Of a DNA stretch of 64,000 bases, positions 42,647 through 53,286 are shown in pieces (positions within the stretch are counted from its first letter, which is position 1; the number at the start of each line of letters is the position of its first letter). The notes under the pieces are model-generated. The model made no database searches and had not been told where the DNA came from. It was given only the letters and a program-made list of their open reading frames with translations. Source of the stretch: Clostridium sp. (lineage in GTDB: Bacteria; Bacillota; Clostridia; Clostridiales; Clostridiaceae). The DNA lies in assembly GCF_022482905.1 (NCBI RefSeq), contig NZ_JAKVOI010000001.1:3503185-3567184 (forward strand). The letters run 5' to 3'. The translations under genes were made by a program, and so were the position numbers.

Positions 42647-43672
42647 ATGGAAAAAGATATGAGAATACTTGCTATTGAGAGCAGTTGTGATGAAACTTCG
42701 GCAGCAGTCGTATTGAATGGAAGGGAAGTTCTTTCGAACATAATATCCTCTCAAATAGATATACATACCAAATTTGGAGGCGTTGTCCCTGAGGTGGCAT
42801 CGAGGAAACATATAGAGGTTATAAGCCTTGTTGTAGACAGGGCTATAAAGGAGTCCGGAATGGATTTGAAGGATATAGATGCAGTGGGTGTTACATATGG
42901 ACCGGGACTTGTAGGTGCACTTCTCGTGGGACTTCAGTATGCAAAGGGACTTGCCTATGCACTTGACATACCTTTAATTGGTGTAAATCATATAGAGGGA
43001 CATATAAGCGCCAATTTTATACAGTATAAGGAATTGAATCCCCCATTTATATGTCTTGTAGTTTCCGGAGGGCATACCTATATTGTATATATGAAGGACC
43101 ATGGAGATTTTGAGGTACTCGGCCAGACAAGGGATGATGCTGCAGGAGAGGCTTATGACAAAGTGGCCAGAGCCATAGGACTTGGATATCCTGGTGGACC
43201 CAAAATAGATAGGCTGGCCAGGGATGGAGATGAGGATGCGATCAAGTTTCCAAGGGCCAATTTCCATGACAGGAAGTCTCTTGATTTTTCATTCAGCGGA
43301 CTGAAATCGGCAGTTTTGAATTATCTCAATCAGAAGGAAATGAAGCATGAGTCAATAAATAGAGCTGATGTGGCGGCATCTTTTCAAAAGGCAGCAGTGG
43401 ATTTTCTGGTGGATAATTCAATGAAGGCATGCCATATGAAAATGGTAGATAAGATGACGGTAGCCGGAGGAGTAGCTGCAAATACTTATCTTAGAAAAAT
43501 TTTAACTGAATCTGGAGACAGAAATGGAATAAAGGTACTGTTCCCGGAATTTGTACTCTGTACTGACAATGCGGCCATGATAGGAAGTGCGGCTTACTTT
43601 GAATATATGAAGGGAAAAATTTCCGGAATGGATTTGAATGCCGTGCCGAATTTGAAAATAGGTGAAAGATAA
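42647..43672 (+). CDS. tsaD: tRNA N6-adenosine threonylcarbamoyltransferase TsaD
   Basis: 341-residue catalytic subunit of t6A synthesis. [15 protein letters not shown], the iron-binding His pair in [16 protein letters not shown] and GGPKIDRLA are typical. The partners tsaE and tsaB lie 10 kb upstream. Ribosome site AAGGGT. Confidence 0.96.
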   Translation: MEKDMRILAIESSCDETSAAVVLNGREVLSNIISSQIDIHTKFGGVVPEVASRKHIEVISLVVDRAIKESGMDLKDIDAVGVTYGPGLVGALLVGLQYAKGLAYALDIPLIGVNHIEGHISANFIQYKELNPPFICLVVSGGHTYIVYMKDHGDFEVLGQTRDDAAGEAYDKVARAIGLGYPGGPKIDRLARDGDEDAIKFPRANFHDRKSLDFSFSGLKSAVLNYLNQKEMKHESINRADVAASFQKAAVDFLVDNSMKACHMKMVDKMTVAGGVAANTYLRKILTESGDRNGIKVLFPEFVLCTDNAAMIGSAAYFEYMKGKISGMDLNAVPNLKIGER

Positions 43673-43687
43673 ATCGGTATAGATAAA

Positions 43688-43714
43688 ATTGTCATGACAA
43701 TATTTCATGACAAT
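43688..43714 (+). promoter_or_regulatory. Palindrome and direct repeat upstream of pyc
   Basis: ATTGTCATGACAAT (43688-43701) is a perfect palindrome; its half TCATGACAAT recurs at 43705-43714, 13 bp on. It lies about 40-60 bp upstream of the pyc -35, a place for an activator. Confidence 0.4.
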
Positions 43715-43751
43715 ACATAATAAATGCAAGTCAAAAAAATAAATAATTCAA

Positions 43752-43780
43752 TTGAAATAATTTTGATACTTATATATAAT
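43752..43780 (+). promoter_or_regulatory. Promoter of pyc
   Basis: TTGAAA, 17-bp spacer, TATAAT; start of transcription near 43788. Confidence 0.75.
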
Positions 43781-43862
43781 AGTGTTATGTCTAAAAATTA
43801 TTTACAATTATGTGATAAATTAATTCTAATTTATCATTTTTTGCATAAGGGGTTGGTTTGCT

Positions 43863-46800
43863 TTGATAAAAAAATTTAAAAGGGTTCTTGTAGCAAACAG
43901 AGGAGAAATTGCTATAAGAATATTTAGGGCGTGTCAAGAATTAGGAATAAGAACAGTGGCTATTTATTCAGACGAAGACAAGAGATCATTATTTAGAACA
44001 AAGGCTGATGAGGCCTATTTAATAGGAGAGAACAGGGGACCTGTAGAAGCCTATTTGAATATTGATGAAATAATAAGTCTTGCCTTGAAAAAGGGTGTAG
44101 ATGCCATACATCCGGGATACGGTTTTCTTTCGGAAAATCATGAATTTGCAAAAAAATGTGAAGATGTAGGTATAGAATTTATAGGACCTACATCCAGTAT
44201 GATGGAAAAGCTTGGGGACAAGATTACCTCCAAGATATTCGCAGAAAAAGCAGGTGTAAAAACAATTCCGGGTGTAAAAAAACCGATAAAGTCGGAAGAT
44301 GAGGCACTTGAATATGCAAGATACTGTGGATATCCGGTTATGATTAAAGCGGCCGATGGCGGCGGTGGAAGAGGAATGAGAATAATTCAAAAGGAGGAGG
44401 ATTTGCTTGAAGCTTATAGAAATGCGAAAAGTGAATCTTTAAAAGCTTTTGGATCAGACGAGATGTTCATTGAGAAATATATTGAAAGTCCAAAGCATAT
44501 AGAAGTTCAGGTGCTTGGAGACAAGTATGGCAGCATAGTTCACCTCCATGAAAGGGATTGTTCCATACAGAGAAGGCATCAGAAGGTTATAGAATTTACT
44601 CCCGCCTTTGCACTAACCCAGGAATTAAGGGAGAGTATATGCAGTGATGCACTTAAAATAGCAGGTTCTGTAGATTACAGAAGTGCCGGTACACTGGAAT
44701 TCCTGGTGGATAAGAATGGAAATCACTATTTTATAGAAATGAACCCTAGAATTCAGGTAGAACATACAATAACTGAAATGGTAACCGGAATAGACATAGT
44801 TCAGAGTCAGATACTCATAGCTGAAGGTTACAGCCTTGATTCAAAAGAAATAGGCATCACATCACAGAATGATATAAAGCCCAGAGGTTATGCCATCCAG
44901 TGCAGGATCACCACTGAAGATCCATCAAATAATTTTGCACCGGATACAGGCAGAATTGACAAGTATATGACAGGATCGGGTTTTGGTATAAGGCTGGATG
45001 GAGGCAATGGCTTCACGGGTGCAGTTATAAGTCCCTACTATGACAGCCTTCTCGTAAAGACAATATCATGGTCAAGGACATTCAGGGATGCTGTAAGAAA
45101 GGCCACAAGATCTGTAAAGGAGACTGTTGTAGCAGGAGTAAAGACAAATATCGACTTTTTGATAAATGTGTTGAATCATGAGGAGTTCATAAAAGGTAAA
45201 TGTGATACCAACTTTATAGCAAATAATCCTGAATTGTTTGAAATATCGCCTAAACAGGATACGGAATTGAAAATATTGAAGTTCATAGGAGAAAAAGTTG
45301 TAAATGAAACCCACGGTGATAAAAGAGATTTTGATGTCCCAGTAGTGCCTAAAGTTGAATTTAATGGCGAACTCAGGGGAACAAGGCAGATATTGGATGA
45401 AAAGGGACCTGAGGGACTAATCAAGTGGATCAAGTCCCAAAGCAGACTGCTGCTTACGGATACTACCATGAGGGATGCACATCAGTCTCTAATGGCTACC
45501 AGGATGAGAACAAAGGATATGATAAAGATAGCCAGAGATGAATCTATTATATCAAAAGATCTGTTTTCCATGGAAATGTGGGGAGGAGCCACTTTTGATG
45601 TATCCTACAGATTCTTGAAGGAGTCACCATGGGAAAGACTTGAAAAGCTTAGAAAGAGGGTTCCAAATATACTTTTTCAGATGCTCATGAGAGGTTCCAA
45701 TGCAGTAGGATATAAAAATTATCCGGATAATGTGATAAGAAATTTCATAAGGGAATCTGCGCAATCAGGAATTGATGTATTTAGAATATTTGATTCACTC
45801 AATTGGCTGAAGGGAATGGAAGTAGCAATAGATGAAGTGTTGAACCAGGGCAAGATCGCCGAGGCATGTATGTGCTATACAGGTGACATACTTGATACGG
45901 ACAGGGATAAATATACACTTGAGTACTATGTAAACTTTGCAAAAGATATTGAGAAATCAGGTGCGCATATACTGGGTATAAAGGATATGTCGGCACTTTT
46001 GAAGCCATATGCTGCGGTCAAGCTCATAAAGGCACTTAAAAATGAAATATCCATACCTATACATCTTCATACTCACGATACAACTGGAAATGGGGTGGCT
46101 ACCATATTGATGGCTGCACATGCAGGGGTGGACATAGCAGATGTTGCTTTCAGCAGTATGTCCGGACTTACAAGCCAGCCTTCTCTGAACTCTGTAGTTG
46201 CAGCGCTTGAGAATACAAGCAGGGATACAAGAATGGATCAGGACGGTCTTCAGAAGATTTCCGATTACTGGAGTGCGGTCAGGCCGGTTTACAGTCAGTT
46301 TGAATCCGGACTAAAAGCTGGAAGTGCAGAAATATACAAATATGAAATACCTGGAGGACAGTATTCAAACTTGAAACCTCAGGTTGAGAGTTTTGGACTT
46401 GGACATCGATTTGAGGATGTAAAGGAAATGTTCAGAAGAGTAAATATTATGATGGGAGATATAGTGAAGGTAACCCCTTCTTCCAAAATGGTCGGTGACA
46501 TGGCCATATTCATGATCAAGAACGGGCTTGATGAAAATAACATATATGAAAAAGGGAAGAATTTAACTTTCCCTGATTCAGTAGTTTCATATTTTAAAGG
46601 AATGATGGGACATCCAATGGGAGGATTTCCTGAAAAGCTCCAGAAATTAGTTCTCAAAGGTGAAAGGCCTCTTGATGGGAGGCCGGGGGAACTGCTTCCG
46701 CCAGAAGATTTCGACAGGATAAAGGAAGACCTTTCAAAAAAATACAAGAGAGAGTTTTCAAACAAGGAATTATTGAGTTATGCCCTATATCCAGATGTAT

Positions 46801-47300
46801 ATGAAGATTACCTGAAATATTTGAAAGAACATGGAGATTTCAGCTGCATGGGAAGCGATATATTCTTTCATGGGCTCCGGGAAGGTGAAACTTGTGAAAT
46901 TAACATAGCCGAGGGAAAGACACTTATTATACATTTACTTGAAATAGGAAAGGTCGATTCGGAAGGCTATAGATATTTGGTATTTGAGGTAGATGGAAAC
47001 AGGAGAGATGTCAGAATTAAGGATAGAGCAAGTATGGAAGCTGTACATTCCTATGAAGAAGGGATTACCATGGTAGATCCTGACAGCGAGAAGGAGATAG
47101 GTGCGAGCATACCTGGAACCATTGTAAAAATACTTGTAAATCCCGGTGATAATGTAAAAGAAGGTCAGAGCCTTGTAGTTATAGAGGCCATGAAAATGGA
47201 GACAAATATAACTGCTGGTGAAGACGGCATTATAGACGGAATATTTGTCAAAGAAAGACAGCAGGTTAAATCAGGACAGCTTTTAATTAGATTTAAATAA
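43863..47300 (+). CDS. pyc: Pyruvate carboxylase
   Basis: 1145-residue single-chain pyruvate carboxylase making oxaloacetate from pyruvate, bicarbonate and ATP. The biotin carboxylase domain covers 1-450 (RVLVANRGEIAIR, ADGGGGRGMR, MNPRIQVEHT), the carboxyltransferase domain about 530-800 (TTMRDAHQSLMATR, MEMWGGATFDV, HLHTHDTTGNG), and the biotinyl domain ends the protein with IEAMKMET, biotin Lys at 1111. The start is TTG behind AAGGGG. It supplies C4 acids for biosynthesis; it stands as a single-gene unit with its own promoter and terminator. Confidence 0.97.
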   Translation: MIKKFKRVLVANRGEIAIRIFRACQELGIRTVAIYSDEDKRSLFRTKADEAYLIGENRGPVEAYLNIDEIISLALKKGVDAIHPGYGFLSENHEFAKKCEDVGIEFIGPTSSMMEKLGDKITSKIFAEKAGVKTIPGVKKPIKSEDEALEYARYCGYPVMIKAADGGGGRGMRIIQKEEDLLEAYRNAKSESLKAFGSDEMFIEKYIESPKHIEVQVLGDKYGSIVHLHERDCSIQRRHQKVIEFTPAFALTQELRESICSDALKIAGSVDYRSAGTLEFLVDKNGNHYFIEMNPRIQVEHTITEMVTGIDIVQSQILIAEGYSLDSKEIGITSQNDIKPRGYAIQCRITTEDPSNNFAPDTGRIDKYMTGSGFGIRLDGGNGFTGAVISPYYDSLLVKTISWSRTFRDAVRKATRSVKETVVAGVKTNIDFLINVLNHEEFIKGKCDTNFIANNPELFEISPKQDTELKILKFIGEKVVNETHGDKRDFDVPVVPKVEFNGELRGTRQILDEKGPEGLIKWIKSQSRLLLTDTTMRDAHQSLMATRMRTKDMIKIARDESIISKDLFSMEMWGGATFDVSYRFLKESPWERLEKLRKRVPNILFQMLMRGSNAVGYKNYPDNVIRNFIRESAQSGIDVFRIFDSLNWLKGMEVAIDEVLNQGKIAEACMCYTGDILDTDRDKYTLEYYVNFAKDIEKSGAHILGIKDMSALLKPYAAVKLIKALKNEISIPIHLHTHDTTGNGVATILMAAHAGVDIADVAFSSMSGLTSQPSLNSVVAALENTSRDTRMDQDGLQKISDYWSAVRPVYSQFESGLKAGSAEIYKYEIPGGQYSNLKPQVESFGLGHRFEDVKEMFRRVNIMMGDIVKVTPSSKMVGDMAIFMIKNGLDENNIYEKGKNLTFPDSVVSYFKGMMGHPMGGFPEKLQKLVLKGERPLDGRPGELLPPEDFDRIKEDLSKKYKREFSNKELLSYALYPDVYEDYLKYLKEHGDFSCMGSDIFFHGLREGETCEINIAEGKTLIIHLLEIGKVDSEGYRYLVFEVDGNRRDVRIKDRASMEAVHSYEEGITMVDPDSEKEIGASIPGTIVKILVNPGDNVKEGQSLVVIEAMKMETNITAGEDGIIDGIFVKERQQVKSGQLLIRFK

Positions 47301-47317
47301 ATTTTATAAATATTGTG

Positions 47318-47358
47318 GGATTCAACATAAAATGGGGCATTTTATGTTGAATCCTATT
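47318..47358 (+). terminator. Terminator after pyc
   Basis: GGATTCAACATAAAATG and its exact complement (17 bp) around loop GGG; T-rich tail. Confidence 0.9.
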
Positions 47359-47414
47359 TTTTATTTATGTTAGAATATTTATAATTTCATAATTTCAGAG
47401 GAGGATAATAGAAT

Positions 47415-48269
47415 ATGGAAAAAGTAGGTTTGGTTCTGGAAGGCGGAGGAATGAGAGGACTGTATACAGCAGGAGTCCTGGATTTTTTTATGGAGAAGAA
47501 TCTATACTTTCCATATGTAATAGGGGTTTCAATGGGTGCCTGTAATGCTGCGTCCTATATTTCAAGGCAGAAGGGAAGAAATAAGAGAATCAATATAGAT
47601 TATATTGATGATCCGAGATATTTGAGCATAAGGAACTGGATTTCAAGAAAGGGAATATTTGGCTCTGATTTTATATTTGATGAAATACCAAATAAATTGG
47701 AACTTTTCAATATGGAAGCTTTTAAAAATTCAAAGGAAAAATTTGTTATAGGTACAACTGACTGTGACAATGGAAAACCTGTGTATTTTGAAAAGGATGA
47801 GTGCATGGACGATGTACTGGATATTATTAAGGCCTCCAGCAGTTTACCTTTTATGTCACCTATTGTAAAATATAATGGTATAAATCTTCTCGATGGAGGG
47901 ATTTCGGACCCCATACCTGTGAAAAAATCCATTGAAGATGGGAATAATAAAAATGTAGTCATACTTACCAGAAATAAGGGTTATGTTAAAAAACCACTTA
48001 AATTTAAATTCCTGGTGAGAAAGGTTTATGCTTCCCACAAAGGTCTGATAGATTCCATGATAAACCGTTATAAAAAATATAATGATACAATAAAATATAT
48101 TGAGAAATTGGAAAGACTTGGGAAGACATTTGTAATACGCCCCTTGCAGGCAATGAAGGTCAAGAGAATAGAGAAGGACAGAAAAAAGCTTGTTGAACTT
48201 TATGAACAGGGTTATAAGGAAGCCGAAAAGTATTATGAAGATCTAGACAAATGGCTTCAACTTAATTGA
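47415..48269 (+). CDS. Patatin-like phospholipase
   Basis: 284-residue patatin-family lipase. The oxyanion loop GGGMRG (10-15), the nucleophile Ser39 in GVSMGA and Asp160 in LLDGGISDP make the catalytic dyad. It lacks a signal peptide, so it probably acts in the cytoplasm on lipids or acyl esters. The C-terminus is highly charged. It precedes the M16C peptidase by 22 bp. Confidence 0.88.
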   Translation: MEKVGLVLEGGGMRGLYTAGVLDFFMEKNLYFPYVIGVSMGACNAASYISRQKGRNKRINIDYIDDPRYLSIRNWISRKGIFGSDFIFDEIPNKLELFNMEAFKNSKEKFVIGTTDCDNGKPVYFEKDECMDDVLDIIKASSSLPFMSPIVKYNGINLLDGGISDPIPVKKSIEDGNNKNVVILTRNKGYVKKPLKFKFLVRKVYASHKGLIDSMINRYKKYNDTIKYIEKLERLGKTFVIRPLQAMKVKRIEKDRKKLVELYEQGYKEAEKYYEDLDKWLQLN

Positions 48270-48291
48270 TAAATATGAGAGGAGATTGTAA

Positions 48292-51213
48292 ATGAATATA
48301 GGAGAAAGTTACAGTGGCTTTAAATTTATAGAAAAAAAGGATATAGCCGAGTTGAATTCTACCGGAATGATTTTCGAACATGAAAAAAGTGGTGCCAGAT
48401 TATTCTTTCTGAAAAATGATGATGAGAACAAGGTGTTTGCCATAAGTTTCAGGACCCCGCCGGAAAACAGCAAGGGAATACCGCATATACTTGAGCATTC
48501 AGTATTATGCGGCTCAAGAAAATTCCCGGTGAAAGAACCTTTTGTTGAACTTGTCAAAGGTTCATTGAATACTTTTTTAAATGCCTTTACTTTCCCGGAC
48601 AAAACCATGTATCCTGTTGCAAGTGTAAATGACAGGGATTTTGAAAACCTTATGGACGTATATCTTGATGCAGTTTTTTATCCAAACATATATAAGTATC
48701 CGGAAATCATGATGCAGGAAGGATGGCATTATGAACTTGACAATAAGGATGCCGATTTAACGTATAAAGGTGTAGTATATAATGAGATGAAGGGGGCATT
48801 TTCATCTCCCGAGTCCATATTGTTCAGAAAAATTTCGGAGTCACTTTATCCCGATACCCAGTATGCAGTTGAATCAGGAGGAGATCCGGACGTAATACCT
48901 GAACTTACACAGGATGAATTTCTCGCATTTCACAGCAGGTACTATCACCCTTCAAACAGCTATATATATCTGTATGGAAATATGGATATAGAAGAAAAGC
49001 TTAAATTCTTAAATGATAATTACTTGAAAGAATTCAACAGAATAGATGTGGATTCACATCTTCGCAGGGAAAGTTCATTTGAAAATAAAAGGGAAATGAT
49101 TATAAATTATCCTATATCAAGCAGTGAAAAATATGAAGACAAGACATTTCTAAGTTTGAACTACTCTGTGGGAAGTGCAGTGGATTCAAAGCTCTATCTG
49201 GCATTTGACATACTGGAGCATATGCTTCTCGAAACACCATCCTCCCCGTTGAAAAAGGCCTTGATAGATGCAAATATAGGGAAAGATGCCTTTGGAACTT
49301 TTGAGGCAAGTATGCTTCAGCCCATGTTCAGTATAGTAGTTAAAAATTCCAATGAAAGTGAAAAAGACAGGTTTAAGGAGCTGGTCACAAATACACTTCA
49401 AAAACTTGTAGATAATGGAATAGATGAAAAACTGGTGGAGGCATCTATCAATATAAAAGAATTCAGATTGAGGGAGGCTGACTACCAGGGATATCCCAAA
49501 GGCCTGATTTACGGGATGAAGGCCATGGATGGATGGCTTTATGATGCGAAACCATGGATACATCTTGCATATGAGGAAAATTTGAAGGATATAAAATCTT
49601 CACTGAAAGATAACTATTTTGAAGAACTTATAGAAAAGTATATTTTAAATAACAATCACAGTTCATTTATAATGGTTAAACCTGAAAAAGGCCTTGAGGA
49701 GAAAAAGGAACAAAATTTAAAAAATGAACTCAGGACATTCAAGGAGAAACTTAGTGAAGGTGAAGTGGATAAAATAATCCTGGATGCAAAAAATTTACAT
49801 GACAGACAGAGAACCGAGGATAAAAAGGAAGACTTGGAAAGGATACCCCTTTTGTCCGTATCGGATATAGAGAAAAAGGCAAAGAATCTGGAGTTGGTTG
49901 AAAAAGAGGATTATGGTGTAAAAACCTTGTTTCACCCTGCATTTACCAATGGAATTATCTATGTGAACCTGTATTTTGGATCAGATACGGTGGAAAAGGA
50001 ATTGATACCATATGTCTCACTTCTGGGTACCGTACTTGGAAAGATAAGTACTGAGCATTATGACTATGGAGAACTGTCCAATGATATAAATATATATACT
50101 GGAGGTATAAACTTTATAGCAGAATCCCTTTATGACAGTAGGAATATAGATGTGTTTTATCCAAAGTTCATAGTAAGATCCAAGGTATTGAGAAATAACA
50201 TGGAGAAGCTTTCAAAGCTTGTGAATGAAATTGTGAATTACAGCAAATTTGATGAATACAAGCGTATAAAGGAAATAATCCAGGAAACCAAGTCGAGAAT
50301 GGAAATGATAATGTTTGACAGAGGCCATGTTGTAGCTGCAAATAGAGCAATGTCCTATTTTTCAAACATGGGGAAATATGATGATTTGCTGAACGGACTT
50401 GGATTCTATAAATTTATTTGTGATAGGGAAAAGAACTTTGATGCCGAGAAGGAAAAAATAAGTGCCAATTTGAAAAAAGCTGCATCGCTTATTTTCAATA
50501 AAAACAATTTGATGTCAGGTGTTACATGCGATTCAAAAGACTATGATATATTTGGGAGCAGTGTAGATGAAATATACGGCAATCTTCAAAAGGACGATGT
50601 CAAGCACAATAAATACGACTTTAAACTGGAGGTTAAAAATGAAGGACTGATGACTTCGGGAAAAGTACAGTATGTAGCTAAAGCCTATAATTTCAGAAAA
50701 CTTGGTTATTCCTATAATGGAAGCATGCAGGTCTTGAAGTCTATAGCAAATTATGACTATTTGTGGAATCAGGTCAGAGTTCAGGGTGGTGCCTATGGCT
50801 GTTTCTCCGCATTTTTAAGAAATGGGAATGTATTTTTTACATCCTACAGGGACCCGAATCTGGATAAGACTCTCGATGTATATGACAGTGCCGGGGAATT
50901 TTTTGTGAAATTTGAAGCCGACAATAGACAGATGAGCAAGTATATAATAGGAACCATATCTGACTTGGATTATCCGCTTTCACCTTCAGCTAGCGGCCAG
51001 AGGGCATTTGAAAATTTCATTAAGAATATAACTTATGAAGATCTTCAAAGAGAAAGAGAGGAAATTTTGAGAACTACGGTTGAGAATGTAAAAAAACTTG
51101 CTCCGGTTGTTTCAGAGATAATGAAACAGAATTACTTATGTGTACTTGGAAATGAACAGAAGATAAAAGACAGTGAAAATATATTTAGCACAACCTTCAA
51201 TTTGTTTGAATAA
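48292..51213 (+). CDS. M16C zinc metallopeptidase (presequence protease family)
   Basis: 973-residue insulinase-family peptidase. The inverted zinc motif HILEH is at 65-69, with the distal Glu in VVYNEMKGAFSSPES. The long C-terminal half contains YNFRKLGYSYNGS and the conserved RVQGGAYGC. These enzymes degrade peptides inside a closed chamber. No signal peptide. Co-transcribed with the patatin gene. Confidence 0.93.
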   Translation: MNIGESYSGFKFIEKKDIAELNSTGMIFEHEKSGARLFFLKNDDENKVFAISFRTPPENSKGIPHILEHSVLCGSRKFPVKEPFVELVKGSLNTFLNAFTFPDKTMYPVASVNDRDFENLMDVYLDAVFYPNIYKYPEIMMQEGWHYELDNKDADLTYKGVVYNEMKGAFSSPESILFRKISESLYPDTQYAVESGGDPDVIPELTQDEFLAFHSRYYHPSNSYIYLYGNMDIEEKLKFLNDNYLKEFNRIDVDSHLRRESSFENKREMIINYPISSSEKYEDKTFLSLNYSVGSAVDSKLYLAFDILEHMLLETPSSPLKKALIDANIGKDAFGTFEASMLQPMFSIVVKNSNESEKDRFKELVTNTLQKLVDNGIDEKLVEASINIKEFRLREADYQGYPKGLIYGMKAMDGWLYDAKPWIHLAYEENLKDIKSSLKDNYFEELIEKYILNNNHSSFIMVKPEKGLEEKKEQNLKNELRTFKEKLSEGEVDKIILDAKNLHDRQRTEDKKEDLERIPLLSVSDIEKKAKNLELVEKEDYGVKTLFHPAFTNGIIYVNLYFGSDTVEKELIPYVSLLGTVLGKISTEHYDYGELSNDINIYTGGINFIAESLYDSRNIDVFYPKFIVRSKVLRNNMEKLSKLVNEIVNYSKFDEYKRIKEIIQETKSRMEMIMFDRGHVVAANRAMSYFSNMGKYDDLLNGLGFYKFICDREKNFDAEKEKISANLKKAASLIFNKNNLMSGVTCDSKDYDIFGSSVDEIYGNLQKDDVKHNKYDFKLEVKNEGLMTSGKVQYVAKAYNFRKLGYSYNGSMQVLKSIANYDYLWNQVRVQGGAYGCFSAFLRNGNVFFTSYRDPNLDKTLDVYDSAGEFFVKFEADNRQMSKYIIGTISDLDYPLSPSASGQRAFENFIKNITYEDLQREREEILRTTVENVKKLAPVVSEIMKQNYLCVLGNEQKIKDSENIFSTTFNLFE

Positions 51214-51218
51214 TAAAA

Positions 51219-51252
51219 GCTGCGGCGCTAAAAATAGTGCCGCAGCCTCTTT
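51219..51252. terminator. Terminator between M16C peptidase and cstA
   Basis: GCTGCGGCGCT and AGTGCCGCAGC (11 pairs, one G-T), with A-rich and T-rich flanks, between converging genes. Confidence 0.8.
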
Positions 51253-51264
51253 AAATTATAACAA

Positions 51265-53055
51265 TTAAACTACACTGTTTTCATTTAAATTATCGTAGTC
51301 ACCGGATTTTAAATCTTTAATCCAATGTTTTATGCTTTCATACAATATGACTACAAGTATTGCTATAAGTATAAAAGAAAGTACTACAAGCAGGTGTTTG
51401 CCGTTTGGTATATAATTTGAGAATATATTTGTAATGGAAGCTGCAAGGGTCATTACAGATATAAACGCCATAGGAAGTACTGTCATAGGTATATACTTTT
51501 TCTTTCCCATTCTTATAAGTACCGATGTACCTATTGCAAAGGCTATAGCTGCAAGGCTCTGATTTGCTACACCAAACAGAGGCCATATTGTAGAAATATT
51601 TCCTGTATAAAGCAGATAGCCCCAGGAGAATGACATCAGGAAGCTGAAAAATATAATGTTGAACCAGGAGTCTCTTCTTTTAAATGGTTCGTATACTTTG
51701 CCCAATAAGTCCTGAAATAGATATCTTCCTATTCTTGTACCGGAGTCTATAGTTGTAAGTATGAACAATGCCTCAAACATTATGCAGAAGTGATACCAGT
51801 AAGACATCAATCCTTTCATGCCGGGTATTTTGTAGAATACATAGGACATACCAACTGCAAGGGATACAGATCCACCGGGTCTTCCTGCAAGCTGTTCTCC
51901 TACCATCTGAGACAGCATAGGGAGCTCTTTTGGGATCATACCCAATTTTTCAAAGGCAGCTGGTGCAGAGTTTATGGCAAAATAGTCGGCAGTAGGAAGA
52001 CAGGTTGCTGCAATCAATGCCATAAGTGCTATAAAGGATTCTATAATCATGGAACCATAACCTATAGGCAGTATGTCCTTTTCATTTGATATAAGCTTAG
52101 GTGTAGTTCCCGTACCTATTAGAGAATGGAATCCTGATAATGCACCACAGGCAATAGTTATGAATACAAATGGAACGACCTTGCCTGGAACTATAGGACC
52201 TCCTCCACTTATAAATTGTGTAACTGCAGGCATTTGAAGTGTAGGCCTTACAAGTATTATACCTATTACAAGAAGTCCTATAACGCCAAGTTTCATGTAG
52301 GTGCTCAGGTAATCACGCGGAAGAAGTAAAAGCCATACAGGAAGAACCGATGCACAAAATCCATAAAGGGCAAGAATAAGTGACATTTGTTTTAAATTGA
52401 AAGTCAGATATGGTGCCAGAAATGAATGTTGGACATAAGGTCCTGCAATAACACCCACAAGAATAAGAAGCATTCCTATGATGGTAGCTTCTGCTATTTT
52501 CCCCGGTCTTAAGAATTTAAGATATATACCGATAAAAATAGCTACAGGAATTGTGAAACCTACAGTAAAGGTTCCCCAGGGACTGTTGTATAGTGAATTT
52601 ACAATAGGAAGGCCCAGACCGGCCATGGTTATTACAAGTATGAATATAACTGAAATGGATGTGATAAGTCCCATCCTCTCGCCGAGATTCTTCCTTGCAA
52701 TTTCTGCAATGGATTGTCCATCTTGTCGGACTGATGCAAATAAAATAACCATGTCATGAACGCCGCCTGCAAGAACACCTCCAATTAAGATCCATAGAGT
52801 ACCTGGAAGATATCCGAATTGTGCTGCAAGAACAGGTCCTATAAGTGGCCCTGCACCGGCAATTGCCGCAAAATGATGGCCTAGCAGTACCCATTTGTTG
52901 GTTGGAACATAGTCATGTCCATCATCAAATTTCTTTGATGGTACCTCCCTTGTTTCATCTAGAACAAGTACCTTTGCTGCAATAAAAGATCCATAAAACC
53001 TATAACCTAAAACTAATACGAGTGCGCCTACTATTACAAGTACTATTGAGTTCAT
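51265..53055 (-). CDS. cstA: Carbon starvation protein CstA family transporter
   Basis: 596-residue membrane protein with about 16 helices. KWVLLGHHFAAIAGAGPLIGPVLA and GSMIIESFIALMALIAAT are typical of CstA. Family members import peptides or pyruvate (CstA, BtsT). The divergent LytS/LytT system beside it parallels BtsS/BtsR-BtsT of E. coli, so import of pyruvate or peptides controlled by that system is likely but not proved. Ribosome site GGGAGGGG. Confidence 0.92.
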   Translation of the reverse strand: MNSIVLVIVGALVLVLGYRFYGSFIAAKVLVLDETREVPSKKFDDGHDYVPTNKWVLLGHHFAAIAGAGPLIGPVLAAQFGYLPGTLWILIGGVLAGGVHDMVILFASVRQDGQSIAEIARKNLGERMGLITSISVIFILVITMAGLGLPIVNSLYNSPWGTFTVGFTIPVAIFIGIYLKFLRPGKIAEATIIGMLLILVGVIAGPYVQHSFLAPYLTFNLKQMSLILALYGFCASVLPVWLLLLPRDYLSTYMKLGVIGLLVIGIILVRPTLQMPAVTQFISGGGPIVPGKVVPFVFITIACGALSGFHSLIGTGTTPKLISNEKDILPIGYGSMIIESFIALMALIAATCLPTADYFAINSAPAAFEKLGMIPKELPMLSQMVGEQLAGRPGGSVSLAVGMSYVFYKIPGMKGLMSYWYHFCIMFEALFILTTIDSGTRIGRYLFQDLLGKVYEPFKRRDSWFNIIFFSFLMSFSWGYLLYTGNISTIWPLFGVANQSLAAIAFAIGTSVLIRMGKKKYIPMTVLPMAFISVMTLAASITNIFSNYIPNGKHLLVVLSFILIAILVVILYESIKHWIKDLKSGDYDNLNENSVV

Positions 53056-53176
53056 AAAACCCCTCCCTAATTTAATATTTGCGAATAGTAAAGTTTATTA
53101 AATCGATTTCATATATATATTAATACTTTATACACAAATTTTATATTAAAATTCCTTGAAGTGATAAAAATCAACT

Positions 53177-53237
53177 ATGAATTGTAATAATAGGTGGTTG
53201 ATTGGCAGAGAGAATTTATATCTTGACAACAATTCAT
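53177..53237. promoter_or_regulatory. Inverted repeat in the cstA-lytS gap
   Basis: TATGAATTGT (53176-53185) and ACAATTCATA (53229-53238) are exact complements about 43 bp apart; the right half overlaps a TTGACA -35 (53224-53229). A possible LytT operator. Confidence 0.45.
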
Positions 53238-53286
53238 AATTAGTAAAGAATAAAAATATAGCTTTATTCTGTTTGGGGGGATTGGT

